From Pelecanus crispus (Eukaryota; Chordata; Aves; Pelecaniformes; Pelecanidae): a stretch of 64,000 nt of DNA. The notes below the pieces were generated by a model. The model was not told where the DNA came from. It made no database searches and saw only the letters and a program-made list of their open reading frames with translations. The stretch is from NCBI RefSeq assembly GCF_030463565.1, contig NC_134655.1:2244372-2308371 (forward strand). The letters run 5' to 3'. Made by a program: the position numbers and the translations under genes. Positions 24,162-33,600 of this stretch are shown here, one piece after another; the stretch's first letter is position 1, and each line of letters opens with the position of its first letter.

Positions 24162-27100
24162 TTTATTCCGTCCCTCTTGGCTTGGACAATGAAGATCAGT
24201 GATGGCAGCTTCACTATCAGTGTCTTTGTGCCACCATGTCTCGTTTCTAAAACCTTCAGCACAATGTCCATTTGTCTTTAGCAACTGCTTCCTTTCAGAT
24301 TTCAAAAATAAATAAGTCCATGGAAGAAACATTTCTTTTGGCTCTGCATTGGCTGAAAGCTCATTTGCAGACATTTTAATTTTGGTAGACAGTGTCTCTT
24401 TGATTCTCTCCATCATCTCAGCACACCAGCCTGCTATTTTTGCCTCACAGGCTTGGCTGCACTGAGTCATGTAGCTCTCTCTGGTTTACTTTGGAGCTAG
24501 TGTAACCAGCGATAATCTCAGCGCTCGTCCGATGGAGACAAGAAGCGTTTGCTTGTGAAATCTAACAGAAAGATGGCAGCTCAATGAAAGGAGTGCTGAG
24601 CATATTCTTCTAGCACATGCAACAGGAAGAAAAAAAAAATAGCGTCATGATTAATGACACTCACATCACTGCAAGGTTATCACACGCTCGCCAGCTGACT
24701 GTGTAGCTTTGCTGGATGGCCTTCCTGGCCAGTGGGATATCTGGGGCTGTCCTGGCCTCTCCCCACTGGCCTTCCAGGTCAGTGCTGAAGCATCTTACGT
24801 TGCTCCAGATGCTGCTCTACGGTTGCTGCGATGACTGAAAGGTAGCAAACGGGGTGAGAACGTAGGCCAGTACAAGGCCAATCCAAAACTCCCACCTCAG
24901 TTTGCACTAGGCAGCACAAGGAGGGGAAGGCTGGAGTGGGGTGTAGCTTTTAAAAACCTTTGGACTAAGTGTTGGTACATGTTAAGACTTAAGTGCTAAA
25001 CTGGGGCACAGTGCCCCTCGGGTACCGAGTTAAAAAGCTCACAGGGTAGGATTCCAGCCTTGTGCTATCGGTTGAATCAACCCTAACACTTTCATGATCG
25101 ATGTGGCTAGTATCTTGATTAATGCGAGTGCTCTGGAATCGCTAGTGTTTTTCTGTCTTGCCACTGTCAAGGCCTATCTGTGCTTTTTCTTCCTCTAAGG
25201 CTCCTCTCCCTCTGCTCCAGTTCTTTGAACCAGACAGTTCTGACCGTGCTTTAGAGACGTGAGCAGAAACCTTCAGCGTAAAGGGAACGTCTGCAGAGCA
25301 CCATGGACGTGAACCATGTTTCTCATTCTCAGTCTTAGTAGTAAGAAATCCTGCTTTATCCCCAAAGAGAGAGAAAGAGTAAGAGGGAATTAGAATCCAA
25401 AGAAAAATAAATAAAACGAGCATTCTTGGTCGCTCACTCTGAGACCTACAGCTGGATGAAACTCATTTTTCTCACACTTTGAAGTTCATATTCTGGCGAA
25501 GGAAAACCTTTCACATGAAATCTGGCCTCTGACTGAGGAAGGTCACTGCAGGGAGAAGATCTGGATGAAGGTACCTCAAAGGGATGGAATATTTTTCTTA
25601 CCTCAAATGCTGTGCGTGGATGAAACCTGGCTCATGAATTTCTTCCTCATTAGGTGGATATCTTTGTCTTTCTGCCACAGACTCTAGCAGAACAAAATAG
25701 TGATCAAACCCCGTGCCTGTCTCCTTTTGTTGATGTCTGTTTATCTTCCTTAACATCTCTCTTGTTTTGTACTCTTGGCTCAGAAGTCTGTCTACTGCTC
25801 CAAACCAGTTAATTCTTCCTCAGAGCCGCACGGGCCCAAGGCCTAGATTATATTTATAAGCTGCAAGGATCTCCCCAGGCAGCCTCAGCTATAAAGGATT
25901 CGAGTCAAATGGCTACAAGGAGATGCTCAAAAACAACCTCAGAGAGGAAACACAGAGAGATGGAACATCACACGTTTCCCCCATGTTAAAGTTTAAAAAA
26001 ACAGACCCCGGTTCAAAGCGGGGTATAATGGGAGGTACATAATCTCTATCCTTTAATCTCCCGTGTTTCCAGCAAAAGGATGAAATGTTCCGCGTTCCGC
26101 TGGTGTCTGAACACGTGCTTAAGAAGTTTTTCAGGCAGGTCCCCACGTTTTTGCACCAGTGCAAGTGCCAGAGAGATCGTGTGAGGGAAGAGCAGCAGGG
26201 CAGGCCGGGACCGGGGCTTGGACGCAGCGGACGCGAGCGGTGACAAGCCTCAACTGGACAGGGAGGGGAGAGCCTGCCAGGAGGCTAGGCAGGGATGGAT
26301 CCATTCCTCTGGATGTCACACCAGAGGAAAACTCCTCATTCCTGACAGTTTTTAAACAAAAATAAAATCGCTTGCAGTATATTACTTCACTTTTGCATTG
26401 TTGTTGATGTCAAAAGTGACTGACAGGCTTCCAGCTTTGCTTTGTGGCTGATTCATTAAACCCTTCCTTGTCTTGTTTTCCCTTCTGGTATAAAGAAGCA
26501 AGTGGCACAGGGACTCTGTTCATGACACTGTGTGCTTCCTGTCCTTCTGCCTGAAGCTGCCATCCCACAGAGGAGCGGCAAGTCATCAGAAACGTGCCCA
26601 TGGCTCTGCTGGCCCCACATCTCTTGCTGTTAGGCTTCTAATTGCCTGTGCGCGACTGTATATTTGAACAAAGCTGTGCAGGAAATGTTTTTGCCAGCTA
26701 CAGAAACGTTTTGTTCCCGTTCTGTGTTTGAGTCCAATGGGGTTTTCTTTTCTTCTTTCTTTTTTTTTCTGTTTTTTTCAAAACAAAGGAGTAAGTGAGC
26801 AAACATGTCTGCAAGAAGCTGAATGAACCAGCCAAAGGACAGCCAATGGACTTGCTGAACTCCTGCAAGACGTGAGAGCACAGTTTGCTGACCTAATTCA
26901 GGCTGGCATCTTGAAACCAGATCTTGCACATGCAGGAGATCACCAAGTTGCAGGCAAGGCTGGAATGGTGCATTCCCTGCCTAGAAACTGCATCCCTAGC
27001 AGAAGTTATTTCAATGAGACTTCCCACAGAAGGTTTCTGTTTTGATAACATGCCATTTTCCAATGAAAAATATTTTCATCAAAAAGTTCCCCACCCTGTT

Positions 27101-28744
27101 TGCTCACAGACTGCCAATGTTAACTTGTCTTTTGATCCCCAAGGGACTACAGGATGTGTGTGCATAAAAGACAGCCTGACCACATTGTGGAGAGAGGCAC
27201 ACCCAGCGATGGCCTTGCAGCTCTCCTCAGGATTAAGGCAGCTACCGTGGGCAATGCTACCATCCGTGTGAGGGGATGTGAGACTGGGGCTGGACTATGT
27301 ACCCTAGGAAGTGATGGCTTTGCTTCTGTTTACTGGCTTAGGGACCCATACGTAGCCAGCACCTTGCTTGTCTTGGAGGTCAGCATATGCCTCCAAGGCA
27401 CCCTATACATCAAATAAATAATAACTGAATTCATGGCACATGCACTGGTTTATCCCAGAACAACACAGTAAAGTGCAAGGCGCATTTGCAGTGTCCTGCC
27501 TGTTCCCACCACCTCTTCTGGGGGCTTGAATTTACACGGCATGGAAAGCTGTCCATCCAAAAAGCACTCTAGGTCCTCTCAGGAAAATGATAAAGAACTC
27601 CTTGATACAGCATACTGTGATGAAAATCTACGGGCCTGCCAACTCACTGTCCTTAAAGGTAGTCACTACCCTTCTCCTCTCCTACCAAAGACCACTAACA
27701 CAGAAAAATGTCTTTCAATGCATTGTCATGTTCTGCTTGCTTCTCTTTCTGCAGGCAAAGCTCAGCTCTGGAAGGCCAAGCCAGCACTCGCTAGCATAGC
27801 ACAGAGCTGTGAATATCATCTCTCTCCAACTGCAAGGGCCAGAGCTGCTCTGGAGAATAACTCCATTTTGCAGAACACGCCTCTGGTCAGGACTGTCTCC
27901 GTCAAGCGGATAGGAAAGGCTGTCTTTGCATCAAAGTGCCTCCACCTGAAGACACAGGGCAGAATTAGCCATCTAAACTTTAGGCTTACAGGCTAAACTT
28001 GTCCTTCCCTCTGCTGTTGTCGAGGGAGGCAAACAGGCACCTGCCAAAGAAGGTTTGTACAAGAGAGGTTTGCGTAGACGGAATGAGTCAGAAGAGCCTG
28101 CGGTCACAAAGCAGGGCAGCCTCGATAACTAGCCCAGATTAGGCAGCGAACACTCAGACAGCTACGTTTAGGTTAGATACAGTTTACCTTTGGCTAAGGC
28201 TAAACACAGCGCGCAGTGGAGGGTGCAATTCCAGGCCCTGCTCTGATCGGCAGCCATTCCCTCTGCCGCGCTTCCTAGGTACATGCTCCTTTACGATGAG
28301 CACCAACAGAGGAGCAAGACAAAGCGAAGGAATCCCCAGCTCTGGTATCGTCCCCCGCCAATATTTTGATAAAAGGGAATAATTCATGTAATCCTCTATG
28401 TCGGGCCAATGCCATAAAGGATGGAGGACACTCCAAGGGATGGCCAGGCAAGTCGCATCGTCAGCCTCCAGAGAGTGCAGGTCTCATAGACTACGCTGCC
28501 TTGGTCCTGCAAAACTACACTGCTTGGTCCTAGCGCTTCATGGTGCACGAGGTCACAGCCCTGATATTCTGGCCAAATTCTTGCAGGTTATTGCCTTCCA
28601 TCCCAGTTGTCTAGTATTTCCACCAGACACAGAAATCTTCACTTCCTTATTATTATTTTATTCAGTTACGGTCGTACTGATACAGCTGCCAGGTGCCTTT
28701 GCAAAGCTAAAAGCATTTCATTAGGAAGTGAAATGACCTTTTCT
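24162..28744. other. Non-coding stretch, about 4.6 kb
   Basis: No gene recognised. A local rearranged duplication lies at 24717-24785: TGGCCTTCCTGGCCAGTG recurs as TGGCCTTCCAGGTCAGTG, and GGCCAGTGGG faces CCCACTGGCC as a 10-bp stem. The plus-strand frame 27526-27996 (156 codons) is the longest in this stretch but has no recognisable domain. Short T- and AT-rich patches occur near 26757-26779 and 28647-28660. Confidence 0.5.
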
Positions 28745-28832
28745 AGCCCTACCTCAATTCCCACGAGTACTGCGAGGCTAAGATAGTTGTTAATATTAGT
28801 AAGGCGTTTTGAGTTCCTCCGATGGAATAATT
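28745..28832 (+). mobile_element. MIR-type SINE, 3'-half fragment
   Basis: CCTACCTCAATTCCCACGAG, then a GAGGCTAAGATAGTTGTTAA stretch, AAGGCGTTTTGAGTTCCTCC and GATGGAATAATTG, follows the 3' half of the amniote MIR (TACCTCACAGGGGTGTTGTGAGGCTTAATTAGTTAATGTTTGTAAAGCGCTTTGAGATCCTCGGATGGAAGGCGC). The tRNA-derived head is missing. Confidence 0.72.
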
Positions 28833-29281
28833 GTCATGGCAAAACAAGTTGTACTGTTATGAAGAGGTTCTAGCCCAGTTAGCAAATTGCTTTTCCCATC
28901 TGTATGAACAGAACATGCTGTTGTGTCAGGGAAGTCTGCAATGCTTTGGAAAAGCCCTAACAGGTTGCTACAGGCATATGAAGATACTCGGGAACAAAAT
29001 GTGCCATTCTTACAACTGTATTTTTGATTTTGCATATTTTGAGGGAGAAAATAAAGAATTAAAAATAGTTCCCGGGACCATTTGGTCAGATTCTCACACC
29101 AAATTCCTTGTGAAACTACATACTATAGGCATTTAATCTCAATTAAAAAATCGATGAAGTTTATCAACAGATTAAAGATTATCCGGGGCATTACACAAAT
29201 ACAACATGATTTGCTAGCAGCTGGTCAGTAACCTCCAATGAATTCTTAAACACCTCCCTGTAAATCAAAAATGAACTACAT

Positions 29282-29319
29282 TTCTATAATTAAGCTACAG
29301 TTCTATAATTAAGCTAGAA
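29282..29319. repeat. Tandem duplication, 2 x 19 bp
   Basis: TTCTATAATTAAGCTACAG is followed at once by TTCTATAATTAAGCTAGAA, two copies differing only in the last three bases. It is a small local slippage or duplication in an AT-rich non-coding stretch (28833-30169), which otherwise holds nothing recognised. Confidence 0.85.
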
Positions 29320-31120
29320 TTTTCATTCTTCAGTTAAGCTTCCTATAAGATTGGTCTTTTATCCATAACTATTTAGAAGTCTGTTACTGTAACACAGATC
29401 TGGGGGCAGTTGCATGTTCTAAAACTTAATTTTAGGCATACAAAATGCATTTGTCATCTTAAGAATGATCTGGGCATTTATATGAAAATCAGCATTAACT
29501 GGTGATATCATATGATGTTGAGAAAAGTGTTCCTCATTTAACACTGTGCATGAGAAATGATGCTTCTTGTTCATAAAACTGGAAATATCTGAGGCTATTC
29601 CACGTTCAATTTGTTGTGTGAATTTGGGACGTTTCTACACCGGGTATCACTTCTGATCTTCTGAAGTGCCTGTTTTCCTCGCAGGATAACATACGGATTG
29701 TAACTCATAGAACCGTACCTACGTCTCCCTTCGCTCTAGTGCGTTTTAATGTAGCCTACGTACTTGTTACGTGCATGAAGAATTCGGAAGTATACTAAGA
29801 AGAGGCATGAAAAGCTTTGGAATACCCTGATCACAGTCCAGGTTCACTAAACCCCTGGATACACATACAGTATAAGGTCTAACGCACCTGCTGTCTTTCT
29901 CTTCTTCCGTGGAAGACGAACTGAGCAAGAGTAACAAAAAAATGCAAACCCCGTCATTCAGCCACGGGACTGACAGTGCTTTACTGTAAGGCTGTAATAG
30001 GTCATTTAACCCCAGTGCCTCATTTGTGGCATTATTGGGAATGACAGTCTGCGTGGGCGGCTGTCGAGCTTCCACCACTCCCTCATTATCAGTGCAGCGG
30101 AGTGGTTTGTGAGCGTTAAAAGCGCAAAAACTGGCATGTGCATCGCCATAGCACAGCATAGCTCCCTTCCCATCGCCCGAGCGCCGGCTGCGTTTCCAGA
30201 AGCGCCCCATACGCGCACTGGGACGTCTCCCGGGATGCCTGGCACTACCTAAGCACGGCGTCTGACCCTCGCAGCTGGGGCTGCGCGGGCTCAGGAGGCA
30301 CCTGCGGCTGACGGAGCAGCCCTGAGCCAGGAAAAGACTGTGCTCTGCCGGGGCGGAGGCGAAAGGGGAAGCGTCTGCACGTCCCCTGCCAAAACCACGC
30401 TGCCCCCCACCACCGCGGGAGTGCTCGCCCCTGCTGAAATCCTGCCCGGCGTGGCGAGGCTGGAAGCCTCGACACGTGGGTGGATACGTCTACACCCAAG
30501 TGCCTGCAGAGAATGCTCAGGTGACCCAGAAGCAGGTGCTGTGAGAAACCCATGAGAGATCAGGGAGGCAGCTGTGCTGCATAAATAATAACACCATCAG
30601 GGTTGCCCAAAATATTCACTTCAAACAAGAAGCTTTCTCTGTGCCCCAAGAGCAAGGGATGCACAGCGGTGGCTGCCGCAAGGAGGGAGGCAGCAGGGCA
30701 GGGAGGACGGAGGTGGCATTCCAGCAGGATAAAGGCATAAGGAGAACCCCAAACTGCTAAATAACCTGGGGAAGGGGGGCAAAGCCAGCGCCCCTGAGAG
30801 ACAGCCTGCTTCTCAGGCGGTGCCCCTCCGCGCTCCCCGTGCCCTGCAGCCCCCAGACCGCGCAGCGGGGAGGGGGACGCCGACACCCTCGTCGCCTTTC
30901 TGCCTTTGGGGGACGCGGGGGCAGGACTGGGGGAAGATGTTGCCACCTGATGCTCACGCAGCTCCGGCTTTGCAGGGACAGGAGATGCCGGGAGGCAGCG
31001 GGGGGACAACTCGGCTCATTTCTTTGCCCCATCTCAGGCAGCAGCAGCAGCAACAGGAAATCCAGGAGCTCTGTGAAATGACAGGGAGGGAGAGAGAGAG
31101 AGTGAAGTCCCCTTGGCTGG

Positions 31121-31127
31121 TGACGTC
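31121..31127 (+). promoter_or_regulatory. CRE-like site TGACGTC
   Basis: TGACGTCT matches seven of eight bases of the cAMP response element TGACGTCA. It lies 46 bp upstream of a TATAAAG box, a normal spacing for CREB/ATF-responsive promoters. A single short motif in GC-rich DNA can be chance. Confidence 0.35.
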
Positions 31128-31139
31128 TCTCCTTCCTCC

Positions 31140-31158
31140 TTTTTTTTTTTTTTTTTTT
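31140..31158 (+). repeat. T tract, 19 bases
   Basis: An uninterrupted homopolymer between the CRE-like site and the TATA-like box. Poly(dA:dT) tracts disfavour nucleosomes and are common near promoters. It is also a likely place for length errors in sequencing. An (AG)n run lies just upstream at 31091-31102. Confidence 0.9.
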
Positions 31159-31166
31159 CCTGCCCC

Positions 31167-31173
31167 TATAAAG
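31167..31173 (+). promoter_or_regulatory. TATA-like box TATAAAG
   Basis: TATAAAG lies inside the CpG island and would place transcription start near 31192-31205. It precedes the probable first coding exon by about 0.8 kb, implying a long 5' leader if unspliced. Many CpG-island promoters lack TATA boxes and start at several sites, so this may not be the true core promoter. Confidence 0.35.
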
Positions 31174-31269
31174 AATCTCGGGCTCGCATCAAACTTCCTA
31201 GCAAAAGCAAACCAAAGCCAGAGGGGTGTGGGAAAAGGGAGCGAGAAACACCTAAGGCGGGATCTGGCC

Positions 31270-31335
31270 ATGCCCAAGCCCCGCTGCCTGCCGGCTGCCT
31301 GCCCCGGGTGCTGCGGGGTGCCCCCCGGCAGGTAG
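31270..31335 (+). other. Possible upstream ORF in 5' leader
   Basis: If transcription starts near 31200, an ATG at 31270 opens a 21-codon frame (starting MPKPRCLPAACPG) that stops at 31333-31335, well before the main start at 31989. Its context is GGCCATGC (pyrimidine at -3? no: G at -3, C at +4), so initiation would be moderate. A short uORF could damp translation. The call depends entirely on the unproven transcription start. Confidence 0.25.
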
Positions 31336-31988
31336 CCAAGCTGGGGGACGTGGAAGCTCCCTCTCATCCTGCCTCGCAAAACTCGCTGAAGTTGAGAGGT
31401 TCGTTCTTCCTCCTGATCTCTGCAGCACCTGCACCTCCCTGGGTAAATACATCTAAGAGGAGGCTTTGCAATTCAGCCACCTTATCCCAAACTCCAGGCA
31501 AAGGACTGCTCGGAGCAGCGACTCACTGACTGGAGGAAACTTTTTGCCAAACTTTTCTGGGGCTTTGCTCTGCTTTTTAACCCCTTGAGTTACTTTGCAG
31601 CACCCAGGCGGGCTGGGGAGCCGTCTCTTCTTGGGCAGAGTAACGCTCCCCCCCCTCCCAGGCACGCTGTGGATTAGAAAAGCAGGGCGGAACGAGGAAT
31701 AAAGTTATTGTGAAAAGAGGGGGAGGCGGGGGGGAAGCCCAAGGACTTGCACCTCGCGAAGAAAGGAAGGAAAACAAAATCTGCAGCCCGAGGATGAAGC
31801 AGTGAATGGAAAGAACAATTTCACTGGAATCAACAAGTGGGAACTTCTGCACGCCTTGTCCTTCCCCTCCCTTCCCGCTCCAGCCCGCAGGCTTTTCAGA
31901 AACTTGTTGCTGGAAAGAAAACTCAGCCCCGTTTGCGGACCTCTCCTCCTGCTCCTCACAAGGGATATAGCTGTCACCGGCACCGGCG

Positions 31989-32052
31989 ATGGTCCCCAGG
32001 CTGAGCGCAGCCCTGGCTGTCTATGCCCTTCAGGGGCTGCTCCTGATGCACG
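31989..32052 (+). CDS. Probable first coding exon: signal peptide of an unidentified secreted or membrane protein
   Basis: ATG at 31989 lies in good context (G at -3, G at +4), with an in-frame TAG at 31968-31970 upstream, so it is the first ATG in its frame. The 21 full codons begin MVPRLS and continue into a hydrophobic core (ALAVYALQGLLL), as in a cleavable signal peptide: a short basic N-region with one Arg, then an h-region. The exon ends ACG|GTAAGA, close to the consensus donor, after one base of codon 22: a phase-1 intron. Phase-1 introns just after the signal peptide are typical of modular extracellular proteins such as adhesion molecules and receptors. It sits in a CpG island, as first exons often do. 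No second exon was recognised in the following 32 kb, so intron 1 is presumably long. Twenty-one residues do not allow the gene to be named. A chance open frame with a chance donor cannot be excluded. Confidence 0.6.
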
Positions 32053-32058
32053 GTAAGA
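32053..32058 (+). other. Splice donor of putative exon 1
   Basis: GTAAGA preceded by ACG matches the donor consensus (MAG|GTRAGT) at most positions. Splicing here leaves a phase-1 junction. Reading through would continue in frame into the GC-rich palindrome, which looks non-coding. Confidence 0.55.
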
Positions 32059-32100
32059 CTCGCTCACACATGGGTTTCTTCTTTTCTCCCGGGAGCGCCG

Positions 32101-32198
32101 CGGGGACGCTCGGGACGGCGGGGAGGGGGACGCGGAGAGCCGCGGGGGTACCCCCGCGGCTCTCCGCGTCCCCCTCCCCGCCGTCCCGAGCGTCCCCG
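32101..32198. repeat. Perfect 98-bp palindrome, no spacer
   Basis: Bases 32101-32149 are the exact reverse complement of 32150-32198, checked base by base from the centre (GGGGGTACCCCC, between 32149 and 32150) out to both ends; pairing fails at 32100/32199. The arms are 49 bp each, very GC-rich, and the left one holds a G-quadruplex-type motif. It starts 48 bp downstream of the exon-1 splice donor. As RNA it would make an extremely stable hairpin. Perfect spacerless palindromes of this length are unstable in cloning and replication, so a fold-back artefact must also be considered. Confidence 0.97.
32102..32129 (+). other. G-quadruplex-type motif, mirrored on the other strand
   Basis: Four G runs (GGGG, GGG, GGGG, GGGGG) are separated by loops of 6, 5 and 1 bases. 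Because the motif lies in a perfect palindrome, the minus strand carries the same motif at 32170-32197. Fold potential is inferred from the pattern only. Confidence 0.5.
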
Positions 32199-32365
32199 TG
32201 GGGTGCAACCCGCCTCTGCCCCAAGCGCCCCGTGCGCAGGTGCCACCTTTCTGGCTCCAAACCCACCGACGGCACGGGCAACTCAGGTTTTACGCCTCAA
32301 AAGGGGTCAGGGCTTCATTAAAAGAGATTTAGAAATAAAGGAAGCCGTATCTACCAGGGGAAGGG

Positions 32366-32382
32366 AAAAAAAAAAAAAAAAA
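32366..32382 (+). repeat. A tract, 17 bases
   Basis: Uninterrupted A run after AGGGGAAGGG in putative intron 1. There is no SINE or LINE sequence upstream that it could be the tail of. A T run follows at 32422-32430. Confidence 0.9.
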
Positions 32383-33403
32383 TCTCTCCTTGCAGCACGT
32401 TGCACTTAAAGGACGTTATTTCTTTTTTTTTTCCTCGCTCCTGATCCCCTTGAGGTTTCGGCGCTTGGTTAAAAATAGCAACTTGCCGGCCCTCGCGTCT
32501 TTGCGCCTCTCCCTCCCCGACATGGGAGCGTTTCAACCGGCATTTGATCATTTGAAGCAGACCTGAGGAAGAAAAAGGCTTCAAAAGCAGGAGCCGTGGC
32601 GTGCCCGGCAGCGCTCCACGCGGCGTGGGGAGGGCGCGTGGGCTCCCTTGCTCTCTTTGGGAGGGATCGGCGCTCACGTCAGAGCTGTGTGGGTACAGAC
32701 ATCGCAGGCAAACGCCCACCTTCTCTTTGATATTTCAGTGCTTATTCCTGTGCTGTTTCTGCGCTGCGTTCCCCTTCCCAGCCCAGATGCTGGGTTAGGT
32801 TCCCCGTTCTCCAGCACTCATTTTACCCAGCTGCAAATGCAGTCTCCCCCCTGGAGTCACTCCCGATTTTTGCCGATAACAGAAAAGGCAAGAGGCAGGT
32901 TAATGAGATTTAGAAGAGCTTTTCCATCTGCCGTATGACTTTTCATTATCTCATTAAGCATAAGGATTTCGCTGGATTACCATGCTATTAATTCATGACA
33001 CTGCAAATTGTGTAAGGGAGACGGTCTGTTATTTACTAGGGAATTCATTCTGACAGTAATGATTCTTTTTTTGGACAGTGAATGTATTTCACAGCACAAG
33101 ACTGCTGCTTCTTTAGCATATTATAATCTTTTCATAGTTTATTATCAAGAGGATAGCTTCTGGAAATGCTGTTTAGCATCACTGTCCTTGATTTTCTTGG
33201 ATTCATTCAGGGATTTATTGTATTCCTTCTGCAGAAAGGAATTGATTGGCAAGCACTAGCCCCAGTGAATTTCGCATATCCCCTACAGCACCTTCCCCAC
33301 AGGTACCTACAGAATAAATAGCTAAGCCTGAAATTGTGCTCCAAAGGGCTTGTTGCCCTTTTCCCAAAAAAACTGAAGCGGCAAACCTTACAGGTAAAAA
33401 GGA

Positions 33404-33600
33404 GCCCCTCCGCCGCAGAATCCCTAGCGACGGGCGGTAGCGGTGCCCAGGTTAACCCCAGAGATGCAGTCCCGCGCCACACCGGACACCGGTACCCACA
33501 CCTCCAGTTGCACCTGGCGCGGCATCGGAAGCTCGCGCAGCCCTCGGAGAATTCCCGTAATGTGCTCCATCTGGCTGACACGTGCGCGAGCAGCCAGCTG
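33404..33600. promoter_or_regulatory. Small CpG-rich patch in putative intron 1
   Basis: A roughly 200-bp patch with frequent CpG (around CCGCCGCAG, GCGACGGGCGG, CCGCGCCAC, CTGGCGCGGCATCGG, GCTCGCGCAGCCC) stands out from AT-rich flanks. It contains no donor- or acceptor-bounded exon I recognise. It could be an alternative promoter or an enhancer, or merely local composition. Confidence 0.3.

Larger units (their letters stand above)
30170..32300. promoter_or_regulatory. CpG island, probable promoter region
   Basis: An abrupt rise in G+C and in CpG dinucleotides sets this block off from its flanks. The densest parts are about 30170-30500, 30780-31030, 31240-31400 and 31610-32290; a further CpG-rich patch lies at about 32455-32690. 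CpG islands of this size in birds usually mark promoters. This one contains a CRE-like site, a TATA-like box and a probable signal-peptide exon on the plus strand. The extent was judged by reading, not by an observed/expected calculation. Confidence 0.7.

Noticed and set aside
27526-27996. 156-codon plus-strand frame as a possible gene or exon
   Set aside because: It looked protein-like at first reading but contains no motif I can assign and no strong flanking splice sites.
31802-32056. 84-codon frame overlapping the putative signal-peptide start
   Set aside because: It begins at GTG, not ATG, and is in another frame; the 31989 ATG with its hydrophobic core and donor site is the better explanation.
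31705-32321. Long frames on both strands sharing the same peptide segment near 32.1-32.2 kb
   Set aside because: The shared peptide is a direct result of the perfect palindrome and is not evidence of coding.
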